Positions 34,636-44,023 are shown, numbered from the stretch's first letter. The stretch is 64,000 bases of DNA from Paenibacillus massiliensis subsp. panacisoli DSM 21345 (GCF_000426545.1 NZ_AUFO01000001.1:372001-436000), one strand, 5' to 3'. The notes: generated by a model from the sequence alone, not told the origin. A program made the numbers and translations.

Positions 34636-36684
34636 ATGCTGAATCTGGATCAAATACGTACGAAACAAATCCACGGCGTGAGTGCTCTTAAGGAAGAGGA
34701 GCTTCACGCCTTTGGCATCTCCAATATCAAGGAGCTGCTGGAATATTATCCTTACCGATATGACGACTATCGGTTAGGTTCATTAATCGAGGCCAAGGAT
34801 CAGGAGAAAGTCACGGTACAGGCCAAGATTATAGGGATTCCTGTGTTGCAGCGCTATGGACGCAAATCCCGTCTCACATGCAAGCTGATGGCAGAGGACT
34901 GGATGTTCAGTGCTACCTGGTTCAACCGCCATTTTCTGAAGGAGCAGCTGACGGCGGGGCGGGAGATTGTTGTAACCGGAAAGTGGGATATGAAGCGAAT
35001 GCAGCTCACGGTATCAGATTCTGAATTCCCTGATCAAGGCACGTCTCGTTCAGGCACGCTTCAGCCTGTTTATTCAGTAGGGGGCAAGATTACTCAATCC
35101 TGGATGCGAAAGACGATGAATCAGGCTTTGGAGCAGTACGGAGAGATGATCCCTGAAATTTTGCCACAGCAGCTCATGACGAAGTATGCACTTATGCCAC
35201 GCAAGCAGGCTATTGCGTCCATTCATCGCCCTCAGGATAATCAGGAAGGGCAGGATGCGCGGCGCCGGATGGTGTATGAGGAGCTATTTCTCTTCCAGAT
35301 GAAGATGCAGGCCTTCCGGGCGCTCAATCGTGGCCGTGCAGACGGTGTGGTACATACGGCGGATAATGCGACGATTCGCAGCTTCGTACGCAGTCTGCCC
35401 TTTGAGCTGACGGATGCGCAGAAGCGGGTAGAGCTGGAAATTCTGGCGGATCTACGCTCTCCCTACAGCATGAACCGGCTGCTGCAGGGGGATGTTGGCT
35501 CAGGTAAGACAGTTATCGCAGCGATTGCGCTGTATGCCTCCGTTCGTTCCGGCTTTCAGGGTGCACTGATGGTACCGACGGAAATTTTGGCTGAGCAGCA
35601 TATGCGCTCACTACAGAAGATGTACGAGCCGTTCGGAGTAACCGTAGCATTGCTGACAGGCAGTGTGAATGGGCGTAAGCGCAAGGACCTGCTGGCTTCC
35701 CTGCAAATGGGTCTTACGGACATTGTCGTCGGTACGCATGCGCTGATTCAGGAGGACGTCTACTTCCGCCAGCTTGGTCTTGTGGTCACGGATGAGCAGC
35801 ATCGCTTTGGTGTGAATCAGCGCAGTATATTACGCCGCAAGGGCTACAATCCGGATGTGCTCACCATGACGGCCACACCGATTCCGCGTACGCTTGCTAT
35901 TACGGCCTTCGGGGATATGGATGTATCGACGATTTCCGAGCGGCCCAAGGGACGGATTCCAATCTCCACCTACTGGGTGAAGCACAATATGATGGATCGG
36001 GTCCTTGGCTTCATCTCGCGTGAGATTGATCAAGGGCGACAGGCTTATTTCATTTGCCCATTAATTGAGGAATCGGATAAGCTGGATGTTCAAAATGCTA
36101 TCGACCTGCATATTCAGATGCAGCAGGCCTTCCCATCCTATCGTGTAGGCTTGCTGCATGGACGGATGAGCGCTGCGGAGAAGGAAGAGGTCATGCGGGC
36201 CTTTTACGCGAATGAAATCCAGCTGCTCGTATCTACCACCGTAGTTGAGGTAGGCGTGGATGTGCCTAATGCGACCCTGATGATCATTATGGATGCGGAG
36301 CGCTTTGGGCTCTCCCAGCTGCATCAGCTGCGTGGACGTGTCGGGCGTGGAGCGCATAGCTCCTATTGTGTGCTCATTGCCGATCCCAAGTCGGAGGTAG
36401 GTCAGGAACGGATGAAGGTGATGACCGAGACGGATGACGGCTTCGAGGTGGCCCGGCGGGATCTGGAGCTGCGTGGGCCTGGAGATTTCTTCGGGACCAA
36501 GCAGAGCGGTCTGCCAGAATTTCGTATAGCGGATATGGTAGCTGATTTCGAGGTACTGGAGCGTGCACGTGAGGATGCAGTGCAACTGATCGAGGATAAG
36601 GATTTCTGGACCTCCTCCTCCTATGCGCCCTTGCGGGATTATTTGCAGCAGGAGCAGATTTTTCAGGGAGATATTATGGATTAG
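34636..36684 (+). CDS. recG: ATP-dependent DNA helicase RecG
   Basis: Branch-migration and fork-reversal helicase, 682 aa. The wedge OB domain is N-terminal. Walker A 'LLQGDVGSGKTVIAAIAL' lies near residue 285, followed by 'DEQHRFGVNQR' (DEQH), 'TATPIPRTLA', and in the C-lobe 'VVEVGVDVPNATLMII' and 'QLRGRVGRG'. The TRG motif region 'LRGPGDFFGTKQSG' is present. It starts 3 nt after the DegV stop. recG next to fakA/DegV is the B. subtilis arrangement. Confidence 0.95.
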   Translation: MLNLDQIRTKQIHGVSALKEEELHAFGISNIKELLEYYPYRYDDYRLGSLIEAKDQEKVTVQAKIIGIPVLQRYGRKSRLTCKLMAEDWMFSATWFNRHFLKEQLTAGREIVVTGKWDMKRMQLTVSDSEFPDQGTSRSGTLQPVYSVGGKITQSWMRKTMNQALEQYGEMIPEILPQQLMTKYALMPRKQAIASIHRPQDNQEGQDARRRMVYEELFLFQMKMQAFRALNRGRADGVVHTADNATIRSFVRSLPFELTDAQKRVELEILADLRSPYSMNRLLQGDVGSGKTVIAAIALYASVRSGFQGALMVPTEILAEQHMRSLQKMYEPFGVTVALLTGSVNGRKRKDLLASLQMGLTDIVVGTHALIQEDVYFRQLGLVVTDEQHRFGVNQRSILRRKGYNPDVLTMTATPIPRTLAITAFGDMDVSTISERPKGRIPISTYWVKHNMMDRVLGFISREIDQGRQAYFICPLIEESDKLDVQNAIDLHIQMQQAFPSYRVGLLHGRMSAAEKEEVMRAFYANEIQLLVSTTVVEVGVDVPNATLMIIMDAERFGLSQLHQLRGRVGRGAHSSYCVLIADPKSEVGQERMKVMTETDDGFEVARRDLELRGPGDFFGTKQSGLPEFRIADMVADFEVLERAREDAVQLIEDKDFWTSSSYAPLRDYLQQEQIFQGDIMD

Positions 36685-36749
36685 GCAAATTCACGTTCTT
36701 TCCGTCATATATTGAGGATGATTGAATTTTGACGGGAGGCGTGGACAGA

Positions 36750-37037
36750 GTGAGCTATCAACAATATGGCATCAGCCCGCAGCTGGTAGAGCGGGTGAAG
36801 ACGAAGATGAAGAATTCAGCCGTGAAGGAACGGATCAAGAAGCTGATGGACGGGGTCACGAAAGCCGATCTCCAGAATCGACCCACAGTACATCGACTGG
36901 TGAAGAGCTCTGCAGTCATTCTGCATGAGAAGCTGACACCAGCCCAAGAGGAGCAGCTTGTCTCTTTTGTCATTGGGCAGCGGATTGATCCGAACAACAC
37001 CTTTCATCTGATTAAGCTGTGGGGGATGTTTCGATAA
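36750..37037 (+). CDS. spoVIF: Stage VI sporulation protein F (SpoVIF, YjcC)
   Basis: 95 aa. It matches the SpoVIF family ('MSYQQYGISPQLVERVK', 'VTKADLQNR..VHRLVKSS', 'FVIGQRIDPNNTFHLIKLWGMFR'). In B. subtilis SpoVIF is made in the mother cell late in sporulation and stabilises the GerE regulator for spore coat assembly. GTG 36750 is the likely start, with GGGAGG 10 nt upstream; GTG 36741 and TTG 36729 are in frame but too close to that site. It ends before a strong bidirectional terminator. Confidence 0.85.
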   Translation: MSYQQYGISPQLVERVKTKMKNSAVKERIKKLMDGVTKADLQNRPTVHRLVKSSAVILHEKLTPAQEEQLVSFVIGQRIDPNNTFHLIKLWGMFR

Positions 37038-37066
37038 GCGTAATGGTAAGCGCTAAGGAATCGCCC

Positions 37067-37119
37067 ACAAAAAAAGATACTCTAAGGCAATCAAGCCTGC
37101 TAGAGTATCTTTTTTTTGT
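37067..37119. terminator. Bidirectional terminator after spoVIF
   Basis: Near-perfect stem AAAAAAAGATACTCTA against TAGAGTATCTTTTTTT with a 16-nt loop. Both arms carry an A or T tract, so it closes the plus-strand spoVIF and the minus-strand arsB. Confidence 0.92.
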
Positions 37120-37227
37120 ACCAAGAATGTGATGATTTCCTTTGGGAGTATAGCTATTCTTATATCTGATTCTTTTTGTACCCTCATGGCTTGGCAGCAT
37201 GTCAATCCTTGCATCTGATTGATGCTT

Positions 37228-38523
37228 TTACAAAAATGCCAGCCAGAGATATAGTCCCAGGAGTGTTAGCAACAAGGTCGGCACCGTCAGCACGATGCCT
37301 GTTTTGAAATAGGTCCCCCATGAAATACGGATGCCCTTGGAGGAGAGCACATGCAGCCAGAGTAGTGTGGCCAGAGAGCCAATCGGAGTCATTTTGGGGC
37401 CGAGATCCGAACCGATGACATTGGCATAGATGAGTGCTTCCTTGACTGTTCCGGTGACGGATGCACTATCAATGGCAAGCGCATTGATTAGCACCGTAGG
37501 CAGATTATTCATCACGGAGGAGAGGACGGCGGCTATAATACCCATGCTCATGGTAGCTGCTAGCAATCCCTCTTGGGCAGCGGCTCGGATTATGTGTGCC
37601 AGAGTATCGGTTAATCCGGCGTTACGCAACCCATACACGACAACATACATTCCGATGGAGAAGAATACGATCGCCCATGGTGCTCCCCGAATCACCTCTG
37701 GTGCCGGGACGACCTTGCTTCGGCCAGCGATGAGCAGGAAGATTAGTGCAATTCCTCCAGCGATGAGCGATACAGGTATGCGTAGCCACTCGCTGACAAG
37801 ATAGCCAATGAGCAGCGCTGCCAGCACGAACCAGGAGATTCGGAACAGCTTTATGTCCTGGATCGCTTCCCTTGGCGGCTTGAGATGAGCAAGGTCATAT
37901 TGTCTTGGTATGGCCTTGCGGAAGAGCAGGTACAGCACAAGAATGCTGGCTCCGAGCGAAAACAGATTGGGGACGATCATCCGCCCGGCATATTCCATGA
38001 ACGTAATCCCGAAATAATCAGCTGATACGATATTGACGAGATTGCTGACGACCAGAGGTAGTGATGTCGTATCAGCAATGAAGCCTCCGGCAATGATGAA
38101 GGGGAACACCTGTCGCTCATCCAGTCGCAGCGCTCGCACCATGGCAAGCACGATCGGAGTCAGAATGAGAGCGGCTCCGTCATTGGCAAAAAAGGCCGCT
38201 ACCACAGCGCCTAGCACCGAGATATACACGAACATTCGTACCCCATGCCCCTTCGCTGCGCTGGCCATATGCAAGGCGGCCCATTCAAAGAATCCGATTC
38301 TATCCAGAATCAATGAAATCAGGATAATGGCGACGAAGGCCAGCGTGGCATTCCAGACCATCTGGGTTACATCCCAGACGTCCTGTAGATCGACGACGCC
38401 AACCAGAAGGGCGAGCAGTGCTCCTCCACAGGCAGACCATCCGATCGAGAGATTTTTGGGCTGCCAGATCACCAGCACCAGAGTAACCAGAAATATTATG
38501 CATGACAAAACAATACCAACCAC
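37228..38523 (-). CDS. arsB: ArsB arsenite efflux membrane protein
   Basis: 431 aa ArsB/NhaD-superfamily antiporter with about 11-12 membrane segments. Diagnostic are the early '[16 protein letters not shown]' and '[21 protein letters not shown]', plus '[15 protein letters not shown]' and '[19 protein letters not shown]' near the C-terminus. It exports arsenite or antimonite using the proton gradient. It is the last gene of the minus-strand arsR-arsC-arsB operon, 179 nt past arsC, a longer gap than usual, so an extra promoter is possible. Confidence 0.9.
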   Translation of the reverse strand: MVGIVLSCIIFLVTLVLVIWQPKNLSIGWSACGGALLALLVGVVDLQDVWDVTQMVWNATLAFVAIILISLILDRIGFFEWAALHMASAAKGHGVRMFVYISVLGAVVAAFFANDGAALILTPIVLAMVRALRLDERQVFPFIIAGGFIADTTSLPLVVSNLVNIVSADYFGITFMEYAGRMIVPNLFSLGASILVLYLLFRKAIPRQYDLAHLKPPREAIQDIKLFRISWFVLAALLIGYLVSEWLRIPVSLIAGGIALIFLLIAGRSKVVPAPEVIRGAPWAIVFFSIGMYVVVYGLRNAGLTDTLAHIIRAAAQEGLLAATMSMGIIAAVLSSVMNNLPTVLINALAIDSASVTGTVKEALIYANVIGSDLGPKMTPIGSLATLLWLHVLSSKGIRISWGTYFKTGIVLTVPTLLLTLLGLYLWLAFL

Positions 38524-38702
38524 AAGTACCCTCCTAGATGTTCAACGAACAACGAAAACCTCAAATCTACTAAATGCTCATCTTAATATATAACTCTATG
38601 AATAGTAGAAGTACAATTGAAAATAAGTCCTAACCGAATATTCCCGGAGCAAAAGCCGTCCTAGTAGTCATAGACTGGTATAACACTGGTATGCGCTTAT
38701 TC

Positions 38703-39122
38703 CTATTCGCCTGTAGCAGCAAATCTTTGGATGCGCTCGCCAATCTGATCGCGAACCCTTTGGAATACAACCCATTTTTCTTCATTCGTCCCCTGTGCCT
38801 TGGCTGGGTCATCGAAACCCCAATGCTCACGTCTTACCTGTGGAGGAGTGATTGGACACTTATCTGCCGCGTCCCCACACAAGGTTACAATTAGATCAGC
38901 ACTGTTCAGCAGATGGGAATCAATAATATCCGATGTTTGAGTAGATATATCAATACCGACCTCCTTCATAGCCTTAATAGCGTTTGGATTAAGTCCATGA
39001 GCTTCAATCCCAGCGCTATATACATTCCAGTAGTCTCCCAAGTATTTTTTAGCCCATCCTTCAGCCATCTGGCTACGACATGAGTTGCCTGTGCACAAGA
39101 AGTAGATTGTCTTTTGTTTCAT
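38703..39122 (-). CDS. arsC: Thioredoxin-coupled arsenate reductase ArsC
   Basis: 139 aa of the low-molecular-weight phosphatase-like ArsC type (B. subtilis / S. aureus pI258 family). The P-loop '[13 protein letters not shown]' carries Cys10 and Cys15. The later '[12 protein letters not shown]' supplies the two cysteines of the disulfide cascade (near 82 and 89). It reduces arsenate to arsenite for ArsB. AAAAGGAGATATCC precedes the ATG. Confidence 0.93.
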   Translation of the reverse strand: MKQKTIYFLCTGNSCRSQMAEGWAKKYLGDYWNVYSAGIEAHGLNPNAIKAMKEVGIDISTQTSDIIDSHLLNSADLIVTLCGDAADKCPITPPQVRREHWGFDDPAKAQGTNEEKWVVFQRVRDQIGERIQRFAATGE

Positions 39123-39148
39123 AATGGATATCTCCTTTTGATTAGTAT

Positions 39149-39164
39149 ATAAGTATATGCTTAT
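39149..39164. promoter_or_regulatory. ArsR-type operator between arsR and arsC
   Basis: ATAAG-TATATG-CTTAT, the same ATAAG-N6-CTTAT pattern as before arsR at 39531. It could allow local repression of arsC-arsB. Confidence 0.6.
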
Positions 39165-39185
39165 ATTTGAGGCGAGGGGGAGCCC

Positions 39186-39512
39186 CTATTTACAAACGGA
39201 TGTAACACATTCTTTATTTAAGGCAGCAAGTATCATTTTGTTGTCAGGCATATACTTCAACACGTCTTGAATATAAGGCTTGTCTTCTACATTTAACGAA
39301 TAATATACCCACTGCCCACGTTTATCCTCCTTGACGATTCCTTGGGCCTTGAGCTTACGCAAATGCTGGCTAACTCCTGGCTGAGATATCTCCAAAATAT
39401 CAACAAATTCGCAAACACACCATTCTCGTTCTTTCATCAGCGCTAGCATCGTCAAACGTGTCTTATCAGCTAACAGCTTTAGTTGTTCAGCGACCTCTTG
39501 AATGGTCTTCAC
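39186..39512 (-). CDS. arsR: ArsR-family arsenic-responsive repressor
   Basis: 108 aa winged-helix SmtB/ArsR protein. The alpha-3 metal site 'EWCVCEFVD' (CxC) in the recognition region is the arsenite sensor. The recognition helix is '[19 protein letters not shown]', and a further Cys pair sits at the C-terminus ('ECVTSVCK'). It dissociates from DNA on As(III) or Sb(III) binding. It is the first gene of the operon, with the operator at 39531 directly upstream. Confidence 0.92.
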   Translation of the reverse strand: MKTIQEVAEQLKLLADKTRLTMLALMKEREWCVCEFVDILEISQPGVSQHLRKLKAQGIVKEDKRGQWVYYSLNVEDKPYIQDVLKYMPDNKMILAALNKECVTSVCK

Positions 39513-39530
39513 CTGATCCCTCCTTCATAC

Positions 39531-39546
39531 ATAAGTGACTGCTTAT
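39531..39546. promoter_or_regulatory. ArsR-type operator upstream of arsR
   Basis: ATAAG-TGACTG-CTTAT lies 18 nt before the arsR start and overlaps the ribosome-binding and promoter area. A half site (ACATAAGTGCTT) is at 39577. Confidence 0.65.
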
Positions 39547-39607
39547 ATAATAGTTGATGGGAAGAGTGAATTCAATACATAAGTGCTTCCAGAAATTATA
39601 ATGTATA

Positions 39608-39661
39608 CAGAACGTATGTTCTGATTATAATTAGATAAGAATGTATGTTCTCATTGCTGTG
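39608..39661 (+). promoter_or_regulatory. Two LexA (SOS) boxes upstream of the Y-family polymerase
   Basis: CAGAACGTATGTTCTG (39608-39623) is a perfect GAAC-N4-GTTC palindrome flanked by C/G. AGAATGTATGTTCT (39648-39661) is a near match. They lie 24-62 nt before the polymerase start. B. subtilis LexA (DinR) recognises CGAACRNRYGTTCG-like sites. Confidence 0.85.
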
Positions 39662-39684
39662 ATTTTATAGAGGGGTGCATAATC

Positions 39685-40953
39685 ATGCCTAAAAAAAATG
39701 AACGAATCATTTTTCTGGCAGACTGTCAGTCTTTTTACGCTAGCGTAGAAAAAGCCTCACGTCTGGATTGCGAGCATAAGCCGCTTGCGGTGGCAGGTGA
39801 TCCTGCCCGAAGATCTGGAATTATTCTTGCTGCCTGCCCGATAGCCAAGAGCTTTGGCGTGACAACGGCAGAACGTCTTGGGGAAGCGCTGAAGAAATGC
39901 CCGGAGCTCGTCGTTGTTCGACCGCGGATGCAGTATTACATTGATGTGTCCTTGGCCATCTCTGATATCTATAGGCAGTATACAGATCTGGTAGAGGTGT
40001 TCAGTATAGACGAGCAGTTCCTAGATGTGACCGGAAGCCTTGGATTGTTCGGTGATCCGTTAGAGATTGCCCGAGAGATTCAGCAGAGGGTACTTCTGAA
40101 GACGGGAGTGTGGGTACGGATCGGAATGGGCTCCAACAAGATTCTGGCTAAAATGGCCACGGATATATGGGCGAAGAAGAACGAGAGCGGCTTGTATCGC
40201 TTACCGAAGTCGGGGCTTGAGATGCTGCTGTGGCCTCAGCCCGTGCAGAAGATGTTCGGTATTGGCTCGCGCATGACGAAGCATCTGGCCAGACTGGGTA
40301 TGCATACGATTGGAGATATCGCCCGTACGCCGCTTCCTGTGCTGAAGTCCCGCTTACGGGCTCATTTTGGCAAGCAGTCAGACATTCAGGCAGAGGTGCT
40401 GTGGCGGAGTGCTCATGGGCTGGATGACAGTCCAGTCGCCCCGTACACATTTCGTACCCCTCAGAAGTCCATCGGTCATATGATGACATTGCCCAAGGAT
40501 TATCTGGAGCCGAAGGAAATTGAGACCATTCTGCTGGAGCTGACGGAGGAAGTATGCCGGGACAGTCGGCGTAAAGGCTATATGGGGCAGGTGGTGAATG
40601 TCAGCTGCATGTGCAGCCCTTATGAAGCACCTACGGGATTTTCCCGGCAAAGGAAGCTGCTTGATCCGACGAATAGCACTAATAAAGTATTTGCGTCCGT
40701 GAAGGAGCTGTTCTATAAGTTCTGGGATCATATGCCTGTACGTCGTCTGGGTGTCAGCCTGAGTGATCTCGTCGAGGATGGGGTCTATCAGATCTCCTTC
40801 TTCGAGGATCAGGAGCGGGTGCGCTCCCTTGAGGAAGCGACCGATCGCATCAAGGAGCGGTATGGCAGTGCTGCTATCGTTCGGGCATCCTCTCTGACCT
40901 ATGCGGGTCAGGCATTGGAAAGATCGCTGAAAATTGGGGGGCATTACAAATGA
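39685..40953 (+). CDS. Y-family DNA polymerase (UvrX/YqjW-like, ImpB/MucB/SamB)
   Basis: 422 aa translesion polymerase. Palm motifs 'FLADCQSFYASVEKA' and 'FSIDEQFLDVTG' carry the catalytic Asp and Asp-Glu; the fingers carry 'IAKSFGVTTAERLGEA'. Thumb and little-finger domains follow ('MFGIGSRMTKHLARLGMHTIGDIA'). It is nearer to YqjW/UvrX (polY2) than to DinB, because it is followed by a YolD-like gene with a 4-nt overlap. SOS boxes lie before it. No C-terminal beta-clamp motif is obvious by eye. Confidence 0.92.
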   Translation: MPKKNERIIFLADCQSFYASVEKASRLDCEHKPLAVAGDPARRSGIILAACPIAKSFGVTTAERLGEALKKCPELVVVRPRMQYYIDVSLAISDIYRQYTDLVEVFSIDEQFLDVTGSLGLFGDPLEIAREIQQRVLLKTGVWVRIGMGSNKILAKMATDIWAKKNESGLYRLPKSGLEMLLWPQPVQKMFGIGSRMTKHLARLGMHTIGDIARTPLPVLKSRLRAHFGKQSDIQAEVLWRSAHGLDDSPVAPYTFRTPQKSIGHMMTLPKDYLEPKEIETILLELTEEVCRDSRRKGYMGQVVNVSCMCSPYEAPTGFSRQRKLLDPTNSTNKVFASVKELFYKFWDHMPVRRLGVSLSDLVEDGVYQISFFEDQERVRSLEEATDRIKERYGSAAIVRASSLTYAGQALERSLKIGGHYK

Positions 40954-41288
40954 GCAAAAAGCTGCAAAATAACGGACTATGGGAATCTAGCCGGATGATG
41001 CTGCCTGAGCATCGGGCGCGTATTCTGGAGGAGGCAGGAAGGGCAGACAAGAGGTCTCGTCCACTCCTGCATGAGGATGAGCTGGAGGAGATGCTTCGCT
41101 ATATCCTGATCTCGGAGCATGATGGGCTGCCGATACAGATTGAGCTATTCACCGAACGTGGTCCTGCTCATCGCGCAGAAGGCACGGTTACAGCCATTAG
41201 CCAGCATCAGCGAAAATTCAGAGTCGATACGCAGGATGGCTTTGAGTGGATTGATTTTGCCGAGCTGATGACAGCTCGCCTGTTATAG
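40950..41288 (+). CDS. YolD-like family protein
   Basis: 112 aa. Family hallmarks 'MLPEHRARILEEAGRADKRSRPLLHEDELEEMLRYIL' and a beta barrel-like part ('GTVTAISQHQRKFRVDTQDGFEWIDFAEL') are visible. YolD-like proteins accompany Y-family polymerases in Bacilli and have been likened to UmuD-type partners. The start overlaps the polymerase stop (ATGA), so they are translationally coupled and both SOS-controlled. Confidence 0.88.
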   Translation: MSKKLQNNGLWESSRMMLPEHRARILEEAGRADKRSRPLLHEDELEEMLRYILISEHDGLPIQIELFTERGPAHRAEGTVTAISQHQRKFRVDTQDGFEWIDFAELMTARLL

Positions 41289-41316
41289 CCTTTACGTAAC
41301 GTTAATGTTCTATAAT
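41286..41316 (+). promoter_or_regulatory. MerR-type promoter with 19-bp spacer before the MerR-methyltransferase gene
   Basis: TAGCCT, 19 nt (TTACGTAACGTTAATGTTC), then TATAAT. The dyad ACGTAACGT lies in the spacer. The stretched spacer is the hallmark of MerR-activated promoters, so the gene may be autoregulated. The -35 is poor without an activator. Confidence 0.55.
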
Positions 41317-41395
41317 GGACTCAGGACAGACGCTGGATAGAGAGCCCTGTGCTTGAGAACTAAGGGCAGGGCAGTCTGGCGAAAGGAGCGTAGGA

Positions 41396-42616
41396 ATGAG
41401 TCAGAGATGGAAAATCAAGGAGCTAGCCTCAGAGCTGCATGTATCTACACGAACGATCCGGTTCTACGAGGAGAAGGGGCTGATCACTCCCGAGAAGGAC
41501 CCGGATAACGGCTATCGGGTGTTTGGTGAGCGTGATATGATCCGGCTAAGGATGATTATCTCGCTTCGCGAATTTGGGATGTCGGTGGAGCAGGTCAAGC
41601 AGCTGCTGGGCAGCCTGGAGCAAGGGCGACGGGAGGAGGCGCTGCATACACTGGAGCTTCAGCGTTCAGCGATGTTCGATAGCTGGATGGAGAGCAAGCA
41701 GCAGCTGGAGGCCGCTGATTATATGATTGATTGCCTGCGGACGGGCGAAGACCCTGAGTGGGGAAGCTGGTTCGCGAAGGCTGGTGGCTTGAAGCGACAA
41801 CGCCAGCTGAGGAATTCATGGCAGGACAATTGGGATTTTGATAGCCGCGCAGCCATACATGATGAACTGGTGAAGCAAGAGGAGCTGCAGAGTGGCGGTC
41901 ATCCGGCTTACTCGGATACCCTGCGGTTCATGGTGGAGCGCGTTCAGCCACAGCCCGGGGAAAAGGGAATTGATATGGGGACGGGGACCGGCAATCTGGC
42001 CGGGCTTTTTGCAGCAGAAGGGGCAATGATGGCCGGTATTGACCAGTCTACAGAGATGCTGAAGCAGTGTCGTCGTAAATTTCCACATATTGATGTCCGT
42101 CCGGGGAATCTGATGCGGATCCCGTTCGTAGACGGGAGCTTTGATTTTGCGGTGAGCAGTTATGCTATGCATCATCTGGCTGATGAACAGAAGTACATTG
42201 CTTTAGGGGAAATATGCCGTGTGCTCCAGCCGCATGGCCGCATCTGCATTGCAGATGTGATGCAGGAGCCAGAACGTTGGGTGAGCGCAGCGCTTTCAGA
42301 TGATAGCGTAGTCGCTGATCAAGCAGGGCGTCTGGAGGAACGTCCGGTGGATTATCTATCGGATGATTGGCCCAACCCTCAGCCAAGCCTTCAGCCCAAT
42401 TTTATGACAGATCCTCTGTCTAGCTCTATGTCAGATCCACTGGCGAATCATCTGGACAAGCAGCCAGCCTACTATGTGACGCCTTCGTTTCTGACAGAAT
42501 GGCTTGAGCAGCATGGATATGTAACGATTACCCGGCGTGTCGCTGGTCCTGTCTACATGGTATATGCCGTTCCTGTTCATTATGGTCAGGCGCGCAGCGG
42601 ATCTCTTTTCTCCTGA
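41396..42616 (+). CDS. MerR-family regulator fused to a SAM-dependent methyltransferase
   Basis: 406 aa, a two-part protein. Residues about 5-75 form a MerR helix-turn-helix and wing ('KIKELASELHVSTRTIRFYEEKGLI'), followed by a dimerising coiled coil (to about 115). Residues about 165-300 are a class I methyltransferase with SAM motif 'GIDMGTGTGNLAGLFA' and 'AVSSYAMHHLAD'. A Pro/Ser-rich insert (about 310-350, 'NPQPSLQPNFMTDPLSSSMS') interrupts its C-terminal part. GAAAGGAGCG precedes the ATG. The methyltransferase substrate is unknown; the sensed signal may be SAM or a methylated metabolite (inference). Confidence 0.88.
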   Translation: MSQRWKIKELASELHVSTRTIRFYEEKGLITPEKDPDNGYRVFGERDMIRLRMIISLREFGMSVEQVKQLLGSLEQGRREEALHTLELQRSAMFDSWMESKQQLEAADYMIDCLRTGEDPEWGSWFAKAGGLKRQRQLRNSWQDNWDFDSRAAIHDELVKQEELQSGGHPAYSDTLRFMVERVQPQPGEKGIDMGTGTGNLAGLFAAEGAMMAGIDQSTEMLKQCRRKFPHIDVRPGNLMRIPFVDGSFDFAVSSYAMHHLADEQKYIALGEICRVLQPHGRICIADVMQEPERWVSAALSDDSVVADQAGRLEERPVDYLSDDWPNPQPSLQPNFMTDPLSSSMSDPLANHLDKQPAYYVTPSFLTEWLEQHGYVTITRRVAGPVYMVYAVPVHYGQARSGSLFS

Positions 42617-42630
42617 TGAGTGAAAGTCTC

Positions 42631-42661
42631 TTGACCTTGACGTAAGGGAAACTTGTAGTCT
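42631..42661 (+). promoter_or_regulatory. MerR-type promoter with 19-bp spacer before the deaminase gene
   Basis: TTGACC, 19 nt (TTGACGTAAGGGAAACTTG), then TAGTCT. A CCTT-GACGT-AAGG dyad overlaps the -35. Spacer length and dyad match the promoter at 41286, so the MerR protein likely activates this one too. Confidence 0.6.
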
Positions 42662-42706
42662 TCTGGTGAAGTAGTACTCATGTGATAAGCCAGGAGGATG
42701 AAGAAA

Positions 42707-44023
42707 ATGAAAATGATGACAGAGGCAAGCGATACGATCATGATCAAGGGTGCTCTCATTGTGAGTATGGTACCTGGAGAAGAGCCATATGAAGGAGATA
42801 TTGCAATCAAGGGCACGCGAATAGAGGCGATGGGGCCAGAGCTTTCGAAGCAGCCGGGGGAGTGCATTCATGCACGTGGCATGATCGCTATGCCAGGGCT
42901 GATCAATGCCCATCAGCATTCACCGATGAGCCTGCTGCGGGGCTTCTCCGATGATCTGAAGCTGATGGACTGGCTTGATCGCAAGATGCTGCCAGCCGAG
43001 GCGCGGATGACGCCTGAGGATATCTATTGGGGAGCCAAGCTGGCGATTGCTGAAATGATCAAGTCGGGTACGACAGCTTTTGCTGATATGTACATTCATA
43101 TGAATGAAATTGCCGAGGCTGTACAGGAGAGTGGTATCCGTGCATCGCTTACCAGGGGAGTAATTGGTCTGGAGGACGACGGGGGCCGCAGAATACATGA
43201 GGCGATTGATCTGATCGATCGCTGGTCCGGCAAAGCAGAGGGACGAATCACGACCATGATGGGACCCCATGCGCCCTATACCTGCCCTCCGGATATGCTG
43301 AAGGAGGTATTGAAGGTTGCTGAATCCAAGCGCGTACCAATCCATATTCATCTAGCTGAGACTCTGGAGGAGAGCGCGATCATTCAGGAGCGGTATCATT
43401 GTACACCAACACAGTATTTGCACGATTGTGGTCTACTGGATCATGATCATATTTTGCTGGCCCATGGAGTGCATCTGCAGCAGGAGGATATCCACCTGCT
43501 TCGCTCTATTCGTGGTGGTGGAATAGCTCATAATCCGGTGAGCAATCTGAAGCTGGCTTGCGGAATTGCTCCTATAACCGAGCTGCTAGAGCAAGGGGTT
43601 AGCGTCGGTCTAGGGACAGACGGAGCAGGCAGTGCTACAACGCTCGATATGTTTGCCGAGGTACGTGCGGGGGCATGGCTGCAGAAGCTGGCTAGTGGAG
43701 ACCCCGCCCGATTCCGTGCCAGACAAGCACTAGCCATGGCTACAACCGGAGGAGCAGAATTGCTCAGGCTTGGAACAAGGGAAGGTCAGTTGGAGCCTGG
43801 GAGACTGGCTGACATCATCCTGCTGGACTTGCAGCAGCCGCACCTGCAGCCCCTTCATGATCCATTCTCCCTACTGGCCTATGCGGCCTGTGGTTCGGAT
43901 GTGCACACCACTATTGTAAATGGTCGTGTGCTGATGAGAGAACGCCAGCTGTTGACGATAGACGAGCCAGAGCTGCTGCAACAGGCAGCTGTCCGTGCGA
44001 AACGAATCACAGCCGGGTTATGA
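42707..44023 (+). CDS. mtaD: 5-methylthioadenosine / S-adenosylhomocysteine deaminase (amidohydrolase)
   Basis: 438 aa metal-dependent amidohydrolase. The zinc ligands are 'NAHQHSPMSLLRG' (HxH), 'HIHLAET' and 'HGVHL', and the metal Asp is in 'LGTDGAGSATTLDMF'. The family converts SAH or MTA to the inosyl products. Starts at 42698, 42707, 42713 and 42716 are all in frame; 42707 has the best spacing (9 nt) to AGGAGG. Its neighbour makes SAH by methyl transfer, so a methyl-cycle salvage pair is plausible. Confidence 0.85.
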   Translation: MKMMTEASDTIMIKGALIVSMVPGEEPYEGDIAIKGTRIEAMGPELSKQPGECIHARGMIAMPGLINAHQHSPMSLLRGFSDDLKLMDWLDRKMLPAEARMTPEDIYWGAKLAIAEMIKSGTTAFADMYIHMNEIAEAVQESGIRASLTRGVIGLEDDGGRRIHEAIDLIDRWSGKAEGRITTMMGPHAPYTCPPDMLKEVLKVAESKRVPIHIHLAETLEESAIIQERYHCTPTQYLHDCGLLDHDHILLAHGVHLQQEDIHLLRSIRGGGIAHNPVSNLKLACGIAPITELLEQGVSVGLGTDGAGSATTLDMFAEVRAGAWLQKLASGDPARFRARQALAMATTGGAELLRLGTREGQLEPGRLADIILLDLQQPHLQPLHDPFSLLAYAACGSDVHTTIVNGRVLMRERQLLTIDEPELLQQAAVRAKRITAGL

